A stretch of DNA of 64,000 nucleotides from Plebeiibacterium sediminum (GTDB lineage: Bacteria; Bacteroidota; Bacteroidia; Bacteroidales; Marinilabiliaceae). Below are positions 53,932 to 64,000 of the stretch, piece after piece; position 1 is the stretch's first letter, and each line of letters starts with the position of its first letter. Location: assembly GCF_026013605.1 (NCBI RefSeq), contig NZ_JAPDPJ010000010.1, forward strand, positions 50,356 through 114,355, in the 5' to 3' direction. The notes under the pieces were generated by a model, which did no database searches, was not told the origin of the DNA, and worked only from the letters and a program-made list of their open reading frames with translations. Position numbers and translations under genes: made by a program.

Positions 53932-54327
53932 ATGACAGATCCAATAGCAGATTTTCTGACAAGAATCAGAAATGCCATTATGGCAAAACACAAAGTTGTT
54001 GAAATTCCTGCATCAAATCTGAAAAAAGAAATGACCCGAGTTCTTTATGACAAGGGTTATATTCTTAATTTCAAATTTGTTGATGACAACAAGCAAGGAA
54101 TTATTAAAATCGCTCTTAAGTATGATGCTGAGTCTAAAAAATCAGCAATCAAACAATTAAAGCGAGTGAGTACACCAGGTCTACGTCAGTATGCTGGTTA
54201 TAAGGATATGCCTAGAGTTTTAAATGGATTGGGAGTTGCCATCCTATCTACTTCTAAAGGTGTTATGACCGATAAAGAAGCTAGACAAGCTCAAATAGGT
54301 GGTGAGGTTTTATGTTACGTAAGTTAA
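53932..54327 (+). CDS. rpsH: 30S ribosomal protein S8
   Basis: 131 residues. [20 protein letters not shown] at the start, [20 protein letters not shown] near the end. A primary binder of the central 16S domain, and the spc-operon repressor in E. coli. Confidence 0.98.
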   Translation: MTDPIADFLTRIRNAIMAKHKVVEIPASNLKKEMTRVLYDKGYILNFKFVDDNKQGIIKIALKYDAESKKSAIKQLKRVSTPGLRQYAGYKDMPRVLNGLGVAILSTSKGVMTDKEARQAQIGGEVLCYVS

Positions 54328-54343
54328 TAAAGGAGAAAGTATT

Positions 54344-54895
54344 ATGTCAAGGATAGGAAAACAGCCCATCTCAATACCAGCCGGAGTTACAGTAACAGTT
54401 AAAGAAAACCTTGTTACCGTAAAAGGCCCTAAAGGAGAACTTGCTCAGCAAGTTAATCCTGAATTAGAAGTAGAGGTGAATGAAGATCAAGTATTGGTTA
54501 ACAGACCATCTGATTCTAAAGAACACCGCTCTCAGCACGGTTTATATCGTTCGCTAATTAATAATATGGTTGAAGGAGTTTCACAAGGCTTTGTGAAGAA
54601 ATTAGAATTGGTTGGTGTAGGTTATAGAGCTACAAACCAAGGACAACTTCTTGAGTTAGCTTTAGGTTACTCTCACCCAATACATATGGAGTTGCCAGCC
54701 GAGATTAAAGTTGAAGCTGTAACCGACAGAAAGAGTAATCCGATTATTACATTAGAGTCTGCAGATAAGCAATTGCTTGGACAAGTTTGTGCAAAAATCC
54801 GTTCACTTCGTAAGCCTGAGCCATACAAAGGTAAAGGTGTGAAGTTTGTTGGAGAGCAAATCAGACGTAAAGCTGGTAAATCTGCAAAAGTTTAA
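54344..54895 (+). CDS. rplF: 50S ribosomal protein L6
   Basis: 183 residues. SRIGKQPISIPAGVTVTVKE and the C-terminal signature KPEPYKGKGVKFVGEQIRRK. Located near the factor-binding site. Confidence 0.98.
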   Translation: MSRIGKQPISIPAGVTVTVKENLVTVKGPKGELAQQVNPELEVEVNEDQVLVNRPSDSKEHRSQHGLYRSLINNMVEGVSQGFVKKLELVGVGYRATNQGQLLELALGYSHPIHMELPAEIKVEAVTDRKSNPIITLESADKQLLGQVCAKIRSLRKPEPYKGKGVKFVGEQIRRKAGKSAKV

Positions 54896-54915
54896 TCTGA
54901 TTAAAAATTAAAATT

Positions 54916-55272
54916 ATGGCTTTTTCTAAAGTAGAAAGAAGACTTAGAATAAAAAGAAGTATCCGAGGTAAGATTTCGGGTACTGCTGAGAGGCCAAGAA
55001 TGTCGGTTTTCAGAAGCAACAAACAAATTTCTGTTCAAATTATCGATGATATTAACGGAAAAACGCTTCTATCAGCCTCATCTCTTGAAAAAGAAGTTGC
55101 CTCACAAAAGGGAACTAAAACTGAGCAAGCTGCATCAGTAGGTAAATTAATTGCTGAAAAAGCAAAAGGTGCCGGAATAGAATCTGTGGTATTCGATCGT
55201 AATGGATTTTTATACCATGGAAGAGTTAAACAATTAGCTGACTCTGCTCGTGAAGCAGGTCTTAAATTTTAA
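54916..55272 (+). CDS. rplR: 50S ribosomal protein L18
   Basis: 118 residues. [20 protein letters not shown] and [20 protein letters not shown] are signatures. Binds 5S rRNA together with L5. Confidence 0.97.
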   Translation: MAFSKVERRLRIKRSIRGKISGTAERPRMSVFRSNKQISVQIIDDINGKTLLSASSLEKEVASQKGTKTEQAASVGKLIAEKAKGAGIESVVFDRNGFLYHGRVKQLADSAREAGLKF

Positions 55273-55277
55273 TAACT

Positions 55278-55796
55278 ATGGCAGGAGATAATCAAAAAGT
55301 AAGAAGTAATAACGACCTTGAATTAAAGGATAGGTTAGTTGCCATTAATCGTGTAACTAAGGTAACCAAAGGTGGTAGAACTTTTAGTTTTTCTGCTATT
55401 GTTGTAGTTGGTAACGAAAATGGCATCGTAGGTTGGGGGTTAGGTAAAGCTAACGAAGTAACAACCGCAATTGCAAAAGGTGTAGAAGCTGCAAAGAAAA
55501 ACCTTGTTAAAGTACCAGTTCTTAATGGAACAATTCCTCACGAGCAATATTGCAAGTTTGGTGGTGCAAGTGTTTTCATGAAGCCTGCTTCTCACGGTAC
55601 CGGAGTTAAAGCCGGTGGTGCGATGCGCGCTGTACTTGAAAGTGTTGGTGTAACTGACGTTTTGGCTAAATCAAAAGGTTCATCAAACCCTCACAACCTT
55701 GTAAAAGCTACTATTAATGCACTTAAGGAATTAAGAGACGCTCAAACTGTGGCTAAGCATAGAGGTGTTACGTTAGACAAAGTATTTAACGGTTAA
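55278..55796 (+). CDS. rpsE: 30S ribosomal protein S5
   Basis: 172 residues. [40 protein letters not shown] and [19 protein letters not shown] are signatures. Involved in decoding accuracy. Confidence 0.98.
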   Translation: MAGDNQKVRSNNDLELKDRLVAINRVTKVTKGGRTFSFSAIVVVGNENGIVGWGLGKANEVTTAIAKGVEAAKKNLVKVPVLNGTIPHEQYCKFGGASVFMKPASHGTGVKAGGAMRAVLESVGVTDVLAKSKGSSNPHNLVKATINALKELRDAQTVAKHRGVTLDKVFNG

Positions 55797-55807
55797 GAAG
55801 AACAAAA

Positions 55808-55984
55808 ATGGCTAAGATAAAAGTAACACAAGTAAAGAGCAAAATTGGCTCAACTGCACGTCAAAAGAAAACTTTGGCGGCTCTTGGTCTAACAAAAATA
55901 AATGCAACTAATGAATTTGAGGCAACCCCTCAAATTCTTGGTATGGTTGAAAAGGTGAGACACCTTGTTAGCATAGAAAAATAA
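55808..55984 (+). CDS. rpmD: 50S ribosomal protein L30
   Basis: 58 residues read directly from the ATG at 55808: starts MAKIKVTQVKSKIGSTARQK, continues KTLAALGLTKIN and ends GMVEKVRHLVSIEK, the L30 pattern. It fills the gap between rpsE (11 bases) and rplO (27 bases), its usual place. Confidence 0.96.
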   Translation: MAKIKVTQVKSKIGSTARQKKTLAALGLTKINATNEFEATPQILGMVEKVRHLVSIEK

Positions 55985-56011
55985 TTTATAACGATTTAAG
56001 AAAACTTAGAT

Positions 56012-56458
56012 ATGGACTTAAGTAATTTAAAACCTGCTGAAGGTTCGACCAAAACAAGAAAGAGAATTGGTCGTGGACAGGGTTCAGGCCGTGGTGGTAC
56101 ATCTACTCGTGGTCATAAAGGTGCCAAGTCCAGATCTGGTTATTCTAAGAAAATTGGTTTCGAAGGTGGTCAAATGCCATTACAGAGACGTGTTCCTAAA
56201 TTCGGTTTTAAAAACATCAACCGTGTAGAATATAAAGCAATTAATATTGCAAATCTACAGGAGTTAGCTGAAAAGAAGAACCTTACTGTAATTGATATTG
56301 AAACACTTCAAGAAGCTGGTTTCATTAATAAGAATGACCGGGTTAAAATACTTGGTAATGGAAATATTACTGCCAAAATTGAAGTGAAAGCTCATGCCTT
56401 TTCTAAATCAGCGGTGAGCGCTATTGAAGCTGCTCAAGGTACCGTTGTTAAACTGTAA
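56012..56458 (+). CDS. rplO: 50S ribosomal protein L15
   Basis: 148 residues. MDLSNLKPAEGSTKTRKRIG, RGQGSGRGGTSTRGHKGAKS and GFEGGQMPLQRRVPKFGFKN are signatures. Four bases before secY. Confidence 0.98.
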   Translation: MDLSNLKPAEGSTKTRKRIGRGQGSGRGGTSTRGHKGAKSRSGYSKKIGFEGGQMPLQRRVPKFGFKNINRVEYKAINIANLQELAEKKNLTVIDIETLQEAGFINKNDRVKILGNGNITAKIEVKAHAFSKSAVSAIEAAQGTVVKL

Positions 56459-56462
56459 ATCA

Positions 56463-57791
56463 ATGAAACTGATCGAAACAATTCGCAACATTTTTAAGAT
56501 TGAGGATTTAAAGTCCCGCATCATTACAACTATTGGATTGGTATTAGTATACCGTTTAGGTTCATTTATTGTATTGCCTGGGATTAATCCTACTCAATTA
56601 ACAGAACTTAAAGCCCAAACTTCACAAGGAGTTATGGGATTATTAGATATGTTTTCCGGAGGTGCATTTTCTAATGCATCCGTATTTGGTTTAGGTATTA
56701 TGCCTTACATATCTGCATCTATCGTAATTCAACTTTTAGGTATCGCTGTTCCTTATTTTCAAAGGTTACAACGTGAAGGAGAAAGTGGTAGACGTAAGAT
56801 TAACCAAATAACCAGATATCTAACTGTTATAATCTTATTGTTTCAATCACCGGCATATTTAGCTAACTTACCAGAAGTAGCAATTTCTTCACCAGGATTG
56901 ATGTTTAAAATTACATCAATAATGATACTTACTGCGGGAACAATGTTTGTAATGTGGTTAGGAGAAAGAATTACTGAGAAAGGAATAGGTAATGGTATTT
57001 CATTAATTATTATGATTGGTATCATTGCACGTCTTCCTTTTGCTGTGGTAGCTGAATTTGTATCTCGTTTTGAAGAAGGTGGTGGTTTAGTGATGTTGTT
57101 GATTGAGATCGTGGTTCTATTTTTTGTATTTGCAGGTACAATTTTGTTAGTACAAGGAACCCGCCGTATTCCTGTTCAATATGCGAAGCGTATTGTGGGT
57201 AACAAACAATATGGTGGTGTTCGTCAATACATACCTTTAAAAGTAAACGCTGCAGGTGTAATGCCAATCATCTTTGCTCAGGCAATTATGTTTGTACCAT
57301 TAACATTAGCTGGATATGTAGGAGGTGATAGCGCGAACAACTGGTTTACTGCTATGTTTTCAGATTATACCGGTTGGGGTTATAATGCAGTATTCGCATT
57401 TTTAATTATTGCATTCACATATTTTTATACAGCAATTACAATAAATCCAACTCAGATGGCTGAAGATATGAAACGTAATGGTGGATTTATCCCAGGTGTT
57501 AAACCGGGTAAAAAAACTATAGAGTTTTTAGATTCTGTAATGTCAAAAATTACATTACCAGGATCGGTATTTTTAGCTATTGTAGCAATTCTACCAGCTT
57601 TTGCTTCTATGGCAGGAGTAGATAGAATGTTTGCTCAGTTCTATGGTGGTACATCTTTATTGATTTTGGTGGGTGTTGTTTTAGATACCTTACAACAAAT
57701 TGAGAGCCACTTGTTGATGAGACATTATGATGGATTGATGAAATCCGGAAGAATCAAAGGTAGAACTGGAGGCGGTCCTGCTGTTTATTAA
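56463..57791 (+). CDS. secY: Preprotein translocase subunit SecY
   Basis: 442 residues from the ATG at 56463. Ten membrane segments; the plug-region signature MFSGGAFSNASVFGLGIMPY and SASIVIQLLGIAVPYF, and the C-terminal loops with the conserved Arg in MAEDMKRNGGFIPGVKPGK and ESHLLMRHYDG. It forms the protein-conducting channel. Upstream TTG codons within rplO are not starts. Confidence 0.98.
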   Translation: MKLIETIRNIFKIEDLKSRIITTIGLVLVYRLGSFIVLPGINPTQLTELKAQTSQGVMGLLDMFSGGAFSNASVFGLGIMPYISASIVIQLLGIAVPYFQRLQREGESGRRKINQITRYLTVIILLFQSPAYLANLPEVAISSPGLMFKITSIMILTAGTMFVMWLGERITEKGIGNGISLIIMIGIIARLPFAVVAEFVSRFEEGGGLVMLLIEIVVLFFVFAGTILLVQGTRRIPVQYAKRIVGNKQYGGVRQYIPLKVNAAGVMPIIFAQAIMFVPLTLAGYVGGDSANNWFTAMFSDYTGWGYNAVFAFLIIAFTYFYTAITINPTQMAEDMKRNGGFIPGVKPGKKTIEFLDSVMSKITLPGSVFLAIVAILPAFASMAGVDRMFAQFYGGTSLLILVGVVLDTLQQIESHLLMRHYDGLMKSGRIKGRTGGGPAVY

Positions 57792-57808
57792 AAGAGAGTC
57801 GTTCGATA

Positions 57809-58594
57809 ATGATATATCTTAAAACAGACGAAGAGATAGAATTACTTCGAGCAAGTAATATGCTTGTAGGTAAAACACTAGGTGAGATTGCTAAAGCAAT
57901 AAAGCCAGGTGTAACAACTTTACAATTAGATAAACTTGCCGAAGAATTTATTAGAGATAATGGCGGAATCCCTGGTTTCTTAGGATATCAGGGGTTTCCT
58001 AATACTCTATGTACTTCTGTAAATGATCAAGTAGTACATGGTATTCCTAATTCCACTCCATTAGAAGACGGTGACGTTGTTTCTGTGGATTGTGGTGTTT
58101 TAATGAATGAGTTTTATGGTGATTCAGCCTATACTTTTGAAGTAGGTAACGTTAATCCTGAAATCAAAGCATTACTTAAAGCAACTAAGGAATCTTTATA
58201 CAAGGGTATTGAAAAAGCAATTGCGGGAAACAGAATTGGCGATATTGGCAACGCTGTTCAACAATATTGTGAAGAAAGAGGATATACTGTTGTAAGAGAA
58301 ATGGTAGGACATGGTGTAGGAAGAAATATGCACGAGTCGCCTGAAGTACCTAATTATGGTAGAAGAGGGAATGGTACATTATTAAAACCAGGAATGGTCA
58401 TTGCCATAGAGCCAATGATTAATTTAGGAAAAAGAAATATTGTACAGGAAAACGACGGATGGACTATCAGAACCATGGATAAAAAGGTTTCCGCTCATTT
58501 TGAACATACTATAGCAGTACAAAAAAATGCAGCAGATATACTTTCTAGTTTTAAATTTGTAGAAGAAGTATTAACTTTGCAGTCTGAAAATTAA
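57809..58594 (+). CDS. map: Methionine aminopeptidase, type I
   Basis: 261 residues. Metal ligands are in VSVDCGVLMNEFYGDSAY (two Asp), MVGHGVGRNMHESPEVPNYG (His), MVIAIEPMI (Glu) and AHFEHTIAV (Glu). It removes the initiator methionine. adk, often next to map in other phyla, is absent here. Confidence 0.97.
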   Translation: MIYLKTDEEIELLRASNMLVGKTLGEIAKAIKPGVTTLQLDKLAEEFIRDNGGIPGFLGYQGFPNTLCTSVNDQVVHGIPNSTPLEDGDVVSVDCGVLMNEFYGDSAYTFEVGNVNPEIKALLKATKESLYKGIEKAIAGNRIGDIGNAVQQYCEERGYTVVREMVGHGVGRNMHESPEVPNYGRRGNGTLLKPGMVIAIEPMINLGKRNIVQENDGWTIRTMDKKVSAHFEHTIAVQKNAADILSSFKFVEEVLTLQSEN

Positions 58595-58608
58595 AAAGGT
58601 AATTAGTT

Positions 58609-58830
58609 ATGGCTAAACAAGCCTCAATAGAACAAGACGGAACGATAATAGAAGCCCTATCAAATGCTATGTTTAGAGTAGAGCTTGAAAATGGGCATGT
58701 GATTACAGCGCATATCTCAGGTAAAATGAGAATGCACTATATTAAAATTTTACCTGGAGATAAGGTTAAAGTGGAGATGTCTCCATATGATCTTACTAAA
58801 GGAAGAATTTCTTATAGATACAAAAATTAA
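58609..58830 (+). CDS. infA: Translation initiation factor IF-1
   Basis: 73 residues of the OB fold. [40 protein letters not shown] and [13 protein letters not shown] are signatures. Binds the A site during initiation. Confidence 0.98.
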   Translation: MAKQASIEQDGTIIEALSNAMFRVELENGHVITAHISGKMRMHYIKILPGDKVKVEMSPYDLTKGRISYRYKN

Positions 58831-58842
58831 TTCTATAATACA

Positions 58843-58959
58843 ATGAAGGTTAGAGCATCTGTTAAGAAGAGAAGTGCTGATTGCAAAATTGTAAAACGCA
58901 AAGGGCGCTTATACGTGATTAACAAGAAGAATCCCAAGTTTAAACAACGTCAAGGATAA
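58843..58959 (+). CDS. rpmJ: 50S ribosomal protein L36, zinc-free form
   Basis: 38 residues read from the ATG at 58843, beginning [20 protein letters not shown] and ending PKFKQRQG. Of the four zinc ligands of the classic form (Cys11, Cys14, Cys27, His33) only Cys14 remains; the others are Ser, Asn and Phe. It fits the 142-base gap between infA and rpsM. Confidence 0.96.
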   Translation: MKVRASVKKRSADCKIVKRKGRLYVINKKNPKFKQRQG

Positions 58960-58972
58960 AGAATAAATAATT

Positions 58973-59350
58973 ATGGCTAGAATTGCTGGAGTTGATATCC
59001 CTACCAATAAGAGAGGTGAGGTTTCATTAACTTATATTTACGGAATTGGGCGTAGTGTAGCTCAAAAAATCCTTGGCGAGGCAGGGATTGATGTTAACAT
59101 CAAAGTTAGCGATTGGACAGACGAACAAATAGCAAAGATTCGTGAAATTATCTCTGAACAATATAAAATCGAAGGTGAACTTCGATCAGAAGTTCAGTTG
59201 AATATTAAACGTTTGATGGATATCGGTTGTTATAGAGGAATTCGTCATCGTATCGGTTTACCATTACGTGGTCAGAAGACTAAAAACAATGCACGTACAC
59301 GTAAAGGGAAGAAAAAAACTGTTGCTAACAAGAAAAAAGCAACTAAATAA
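58973..59350 (+). CDS. rpsM: 30S ribosomal protein S13
   Basis: 125 residues. [20 protein letters not shown] and [33 protein letters not shown] are signatures. Contacts the large subunit and tRNA. Confidence 0.98.
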   Translation: MARIAGVDIPTNKRGEVSLTYIYGIGRSVAQKILGEAGIDVNIKVSDWTDEQIAKIREIISEQYKIEGELRSEVQLNIKRLMDIGCYRGIRHRIGLPLRGQKTKNNARTRKGKKKTVANKKKATK

Positions 59351-59360
59351 TAATTGAGAT

Positions 59361-59750
59361 ATGGCAAAGAAGACAGCGAGTCAAAAGAAAAGAGTCGTTA
59401 AAGTTGAGGCTCAAGGAGAAGCTCATATTCACTCATCTTTCAATAACATTATTGTTTCTTTAACAAATAAAAATGGTCAGGTTATTTCTTGGTCTAGTGC
59501 TGGTAAAATGGGTTTTAGAGGTTCTAAAAAGAATACTCCTTATGCAGCTCAAATGGCAGCTACAGACTGTGGTAAAGTAGCTTTTGATCTTGGTTTAAGA
59601 AAAGTAAAGGTGTATGTGAAAGGACCAGGTAATGGTCGTGAATCTGCAATTCGTTCAATCCACGCTGCTGGTATTGAGGTTACAGAGATTGTAGATATTA
59701 CTCCTATGCCACACAATGGATGTCGTCCTCCAAAAAGACGAAGAGTATAA
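59361..59750 (+). CDS. rpsK: 30S ribosomal protein S11
   Basis: 129 residues. [20 protein letters not shown] and the C-terminal [16 protein letters not shown] are signatures. Part of the platform near the Shine-Dalgarno cleft. Confidence 0.98.
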   Translation: MAKKTASQKKRVVKVEAQGEAHIHSSFNNIIVSLTNKNGQVISWSSAGKMGFRGSKKNTPYAAQMAATDCGKVAFDLGLRKVKVYVKGPGNGRESAIRSIHAAGIEVTEIVDITPMPHNGCRPPKRRRV

Positions 59751-59793
59751 TTATTTACTAGTTATTAACCATAAATTGAGTCTTTGGATTTTG

Positions 59794-59885
59794 AATTATG
59801 AATGATTATAATAGAACCTCCTCTCTATAATCTCGCGGCCTTCATATTCATAATTTAAAAACAAAAATTTAAAAACAAAAATTTA
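59794..59885 (+). other. Structured leader and tandem repeat before rpsD
   Basis: AATTATGAATGATTATA (59794-59810) pairs in two blocks with TATAATC (59826-59832) and ATTCATAATT (59846-59855), leaving a 15-base loop that contains CCTCC and a 13-base bulge. A tandem repeat of TTTAAAAACAAAAA lies between it and the rpsD start. The 140-base spacer is the longest in this half of the superoperon, so an S4 feedback element is likely. Confidence 0.5.
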
Positions 59886-59890
59886 GAAGA

Positions 59891-60496
59891 ATGGCTAGAT
59901 ACATTGGACCTAAAACGAAAATTGCCCGTAAATTCGGTGAGGCAATTTATGGTTCGGATAAAAGTTTCGAAAGAAAAAACTATCCTCCAGGACAACACGG
60001 TAACAACCGTAGAAAGAAGACTTCAGAATATGGTCTTCAATTGAAAGAAAAACAAAAAGCTAAATACACATACGGTGTATTAGAAAAGCAATTTAGTAAC
60101 TTGTTTAAAAAAGCATCACGTGCTAAAGGTATTACTGGTGAAGTATTACTTGGCTTGTTAGAGTGCCGTTTAGATAACGTAGTATATCGTATGGGAATTG
60201 CTCCTTCAAGAGCAGCAGCACGTCAGCTTGTATCTCATAAGCATATTACTGTTGATGGACAAGTTGTAAATATTCCATCATATTCAGTAAAAGCTGATCA
60301 AATTATTGGTGTTCGTGAGAAATCTAAATCTCTGGAAACAATTACTGATTCTTTGGCAGCATCTTCAGTGCATAACTTTTCTTGGTTAGAGTGGGATGGT
60401 GACACAAAAACTGGTAAATTTTTAAATGTACCATCAAGAGAAGATATTCCTGAAAATATTAAAGAACAATTAATTGTTGAATTGTATTCTAAATAA
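59891..60496 (+). CDS. rpsD: 30S ribosomal protein S4, zinc-free form
   Basis: 201 residues. [20 protein letters not shown] without the N-terminal zinc cysteines, [20 protein letters not shown], and the S4 RNA-binding domain [21 protein letters not shown] primary 16S binder and, in other bacteria, the alpha operon repressor. Preceded by a structured spacer. Confidence 0.98.
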   Translation: MARYIGPKTKIARKFGEAIYGSDKSFERKNYPPGQHGNNRRKKTSEYGLQLKEKQKAKYTYGVLEKQFSNLFKKASRAKGITGEVLLGLLECRLDNVVYRMGIAPSRAAARQLVSHKHITVDGQVVNIPSYSVKADQIIGVREKSKSLETITDSLAASSVHNFSWLEWDGDTKTGKFLNVPSREDIPENIKEQLIVELYSK

Positions 60497-60505
60497 TATA
60501 TTCTT

Positions 60506-61498
60506 ATGGCAATATTAGCATTCCAAAAACCTGATAAAGTAATCATGCTTGAAGCGGACAATCAATTCGGTCGCTTCGAATTTCGTCCGTTAGAACCAGG
60601 ATATGGTATTACAGTTGGAAATGCCTTAAGAAGAATTTTGTTATCCTCATTAGAAGGTTTCGCAATTACATCTGTTAAGATTGAAGGAGTAGATCATGAG
60701 TTTTCAACTATTCCAGGAGTAATTAACGATACAACCGACATAATTCTTAATCTTAAGCAAATTAGATTTAAACAAATTGTAGAAGAGGTAGATAGTGAGA
60801 AAGTTACTATCAACGTGTCGGGTAAGGAAGAATTAAAAGCTGGAGAATTGAATAACTTCATGACTGGCTTTGAAGTTTTAAATCCTGATCAACGTATTTG
60901 TTTAATGAACCCTGATGTTAACCTTAAAATGGAATTAACCATTAATAAAGGTAGGGGTTATGTTCCTTCTGAAGAAAATCATTCAGCAGAATCTGAGTTC
61001 GGTGTTATTGCGATTGACTCTATATATACTCCAGTCAGAAATGTAAAATATTCGATAGAAAACTATCGTGTAGAGCAAAAAACTGACTACGAGAAATTAA
61101 TTATTGAAATAGAAACAGACGGTTCTATTCATCCAAAAGATGCTTTAAAAGAAGCTGCTAAAATTCTTATCTATCACTTTATGTTGTTCTCAGATGAGAG
61201 AATTACATTAGATTCAGATGAGAAATTTGGAAATGAAGAATTCGATGAAGAAGTTCTTCACATGCGCCAGTTGTTAAAAACTAAATTGGTTGACATGGAT
61301 CTTTCAGTTAGAGCATTAAATTGTTTAAAAGCTGCTGATGTGGAAACATTAGGTGAGCTAGTTCAATTTAATCGTAACGATCTATTGAAGTTCCGTAACT
61401 TTGGTAAGAAATCATTAACAGAGCTTGATGACCTTTTACAAGTGATGAACTTAAATTTTGGTATGGATATTACTAAGTATAAATTAGACAAGGAATAA
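60506..61498 (+). CDS. rpoA: RNA polymerase alpha subunit
   Basis: 330 residues. N-terminal assembly domain ([37 protein letters not shown]), linker with the acidic [12 protein letters not shown], and C-terminal DNA-contact domain ([36 protein letters not shown]). Ten bases after rpsD. Confidence 0.98.
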   Translation: MAILAFQKPDKVIMLEADNQFGRFEFRPLEPGYGITVGNALRRILLSSLEGFAITSVKIEGVDHEFSTIPGVINDTTDIILNLKQIRFKQIVEEVDSEKVTINVSGKEELKAGELNNFMTGFEVLNPDQRICLMNPDVNLKMELTINKGRGYVPSEENHSAESEFGVIAIDSIYTPVRNVKYSIENYRVEQKTDYEKLIIEIETDGSIHPKDALKEAAKILIYHFMLFSDERITLDSDEKFGNEEFDEEVLHMRQLLKTKLVDMDLSVRALNCLKAADVETLGELVQFNRNDLLKFRNFGKKSLTELDDLLQVMNLNFGMDITKYKLDKE

Positions 61499-61503
61499 TT
61501 GCG

Positions 61504-62004
61504 ATGAGACATAGAAAAAAGTTCAATCATTTAGGAAGAAAGAGCTCTCACCGTAAAGCTATGTTATCGAATATGGCTGCGTCTTTAATTCTTCACAAAA
61601 GAATTAAAACTACAGTAGCCAAAGCCAAAGCATTGCGCATGTACGTTGAGCCTCTTATTACTAAATCTAAAGATGATTCTACACAACAAAGAAGAATTGT
61701 TTTTGGATACCTAAATAACAAATTTGCTGTATCTGAACTATTCAGAGAAGTTGCTGGAAAAGTAGGAGAAAGACCAGGTGGTTATACTCGTATTTTAAAG
61801 CTTGGTAATCGTTTAGGTGATAACGCAGAAATGTGTTATATCGAATTAGTTGATTATAATGAAAACATGTTGTCGGCTAGCAAGCCTCAAGCAGATAAGA
61901 AATCACGTCGTACAAGACGTAAAAAAGCTACTGCTACAACTGAATCTGCTGCTGCAGATGTAGAATCAACAGAAAATTCAACTGAAAGTGAATCTAAAGA
62001 GTAG
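61504..62004 (+). CDS. rplQ: 50S ribosomal protein L17 with C-terminal extension
   Basis: 166 residues. The core (1-120) starts [20 protein letters not shown] and ends near [10 protein letters not shown]. The extra 40 residues are low-complexity: a basic patch [10 protein letters not shown], then Ala/Thr/Ser/Glu-rich sequence. E. coli L17 is 127 residues. Such tails are common in Bacteroidota. It is the last gene of the superoperon. Confidence 0.97.
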   Translation: MRHRKKFNHLGRKSSHRKAMLSNMAASLILHKRIKTTVAKAKALRMYVEPLITKSKDDSTQQRRIVFGYLNNKFAVSELFREVAGKVGERPGGYTRILKLGNRLGDNAEMCYIELVDYNENMLSASKPQADKKSRRTRRKKATATTESAAADVESTENSTESESKE

Positions 62005-62040
62005 TTATATAAATAGTTATTATATGCTATCTTAAAACAT

Positions 62041-62078
62041 AAAAGGATAATTGCCTCGTGCCGTTATCCTTTTTTTTT
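62041..62078 (+). terminator. Terminator of the ribosomal superoperon
   Basis: AAAAGGATAA (62041-62050) pairs with TTATCCTTTT (62064-62073) over a 13-base loop, followed by a run of T. It is 37 bases past rplQ and 37 before eno, which must have its own promoter or use read-through. Confidence 0.87.
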
Positions 62079-62102
62079 CAGAATTGTAAACTCAATTTTT
62101 AA

Positions 62103-63416
<1,314 letters not shown>

Positions 63417-63443
63417 TTACTCATAGTAATTAGTTTATAATAT

Positions 63444-63473
63444 AAGGAGCATCATAATGATGCTCCTTTTTTT
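63444..63473 (+). terminator. Terminator of eno
   Basis: AAGGAGCATCA (63444-63454) pairs perfectly with TGATGCTCCTT (63458-63468), followed by T. The T run touches the stop codon of the convergent regulator remnant. Confidence 0.9.
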
Positions 63474-63906
63474 ATGCATTGTCCTTTGTGAACTCGCTAG
63501 GTAATTTACCAAATTGTTTATGGAAGCATTTAGCGAAATATGAGGGATTGTTAAATCCAACTAAAAAGCATATCTCATTAATTCTATATTCTCCTTCAAT
63601 AATTAATTTCGCAGCTTTCTTAAGCTTACAAACTCTCAAATAATCATTGGGTGTCATCCCTGAAATTCCTTTAATTTTACGTTGTAAATTAGATCTGCTC
63701 ATTGATAAAGCGTTTGCCAGGTTTTCTATAGAATATTCAGGATCTAACAAACTGCTTTCAATTTCTTTATTAAGCTTGTTCAGAAATTCTTCATCTTTTT
63801 TGTTATTGGCTAAGCTACCATAAGGAACAAAAGGCGTATTTGCGAACTTCTCCAATAGAATTTGACGGTTTTTTAGGAGACTGTTTACTTGAGCTTTTAA
63901 ATAATC
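63472..63906 (-). pseudogene. 5'-truncated hybrid two-component (HTCS-type) regulator remnant with AraC DNA-binding domain
   Basis: The reverse-strand frame runs from just after a TGA at 63907-63909 to the stop at 63472: 144 codons. The first 20 residues (DYLKAQVNSLLKNRQILLEKF) match the end of the receiver and linker of Bacteroidota hybrid sensor/regulators. Residues 45-140 are an AraC-type double helix-turn-helix (SIENLANALSMSRSNLQRKI, and INEICFLVGFNNPSYFAKCF). There is no ATG; only a TTG at 63855 could start a 127-residue DNA-binding fragment. The sensor, kinase and most of the receiver are missing, so the gene is broken unless they continue beyond a rearrangement past 63907. Confidence 0.75.
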
Positions 63907-64000
63907 TCAGAGCTGTCCTAAACGTTTTCTAAATTAGTTAGTCATAATTTAAAAATCACGCATTGGGACAGATTTTTATCTTTTTTGAAAATCAATCCCC

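Overview
The window is an AT-rich chromosomal segment of a Bacteroidota bacterium. I infer this from four things. The promoters carry the Bacteroidota -7 box TAnnTTTG with TTTG about 18-20 bases upstream. Starts lack Shine-Dalgarno sequences. The arginine pathway uses the Bacteroidota-type N-succinylornithine transcarbamylase. A truncated hybrid two-component AraC-type regulator lies at the right edge. Gene content suggests the Marinilabiliales or a related Bacteroidales line, but that is an impression, not a measurement. There is no rRNA, tRNA, CRISPR array or intact mobile element; both window edges cut genes.

Left arm (1-8.6 kb): a minus-strand series of an ABC exporter (ATPase, permease), a Ppx/GppA phosphatase, a sigma-54-activator-like response regulator lacking its DNA-binding domain, and an aspartate ammonia-lyase-like gene running off the edge. 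Then come a small lipoprotein, carA and a PagL-like lipid A deacylase.

Arginine/proline block (8.6-26.7 kb): argH-gltA form one minus-strand unit with a textbook promoter. A long minus-strand cluster, argR - GNAT acyltransferase - argG - argC - argD - HNH/NUMOD4-like protein - proC - proB - proA - argF' - argB - argE', starts from a promoter overlapped by two ARG-box-like palindromes spaced 21 bp. carB is divergent, with a roughly 190-nt leader containing a terminator-like hairpin. carA, 16 kb away, has similar palindromes upstream. Residue Pro90 of ArgF' points to succinylated intermediates. Together these genes make carbamoyl phosphate, ornithine, citrulline, arginine and proline.

Middle (26.7-43.6 kb): a secreted C1 peptidase, an HD hydrolase and PBP1A; a PAS histidine kinase; a small membrane protein; an unusual repeat-rich intergenic tract leading to a DUF6266 gene and a second structured repeat; aminopeptidase P; an FNR-like regulator divergent from a sulfur gene cluster (sulfide:quinone reductase-like, DUF1641, DsrC/TusE, DsrE2-like); the 5-oxoprolinase operon pxpABC; and fabD.

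Right arm (44-63.4 kb): the fused str-S10-spc-alpha ribosomal superoperon (rpsL to rplQ, with fusA, secY, map, infA and rpoA, but no tuf or adk), then eno. Several intercistronic hairpins here are candidate autoregulatory leaders. The window ends in a 5'-truncated hybrid two-component regulator remnant.
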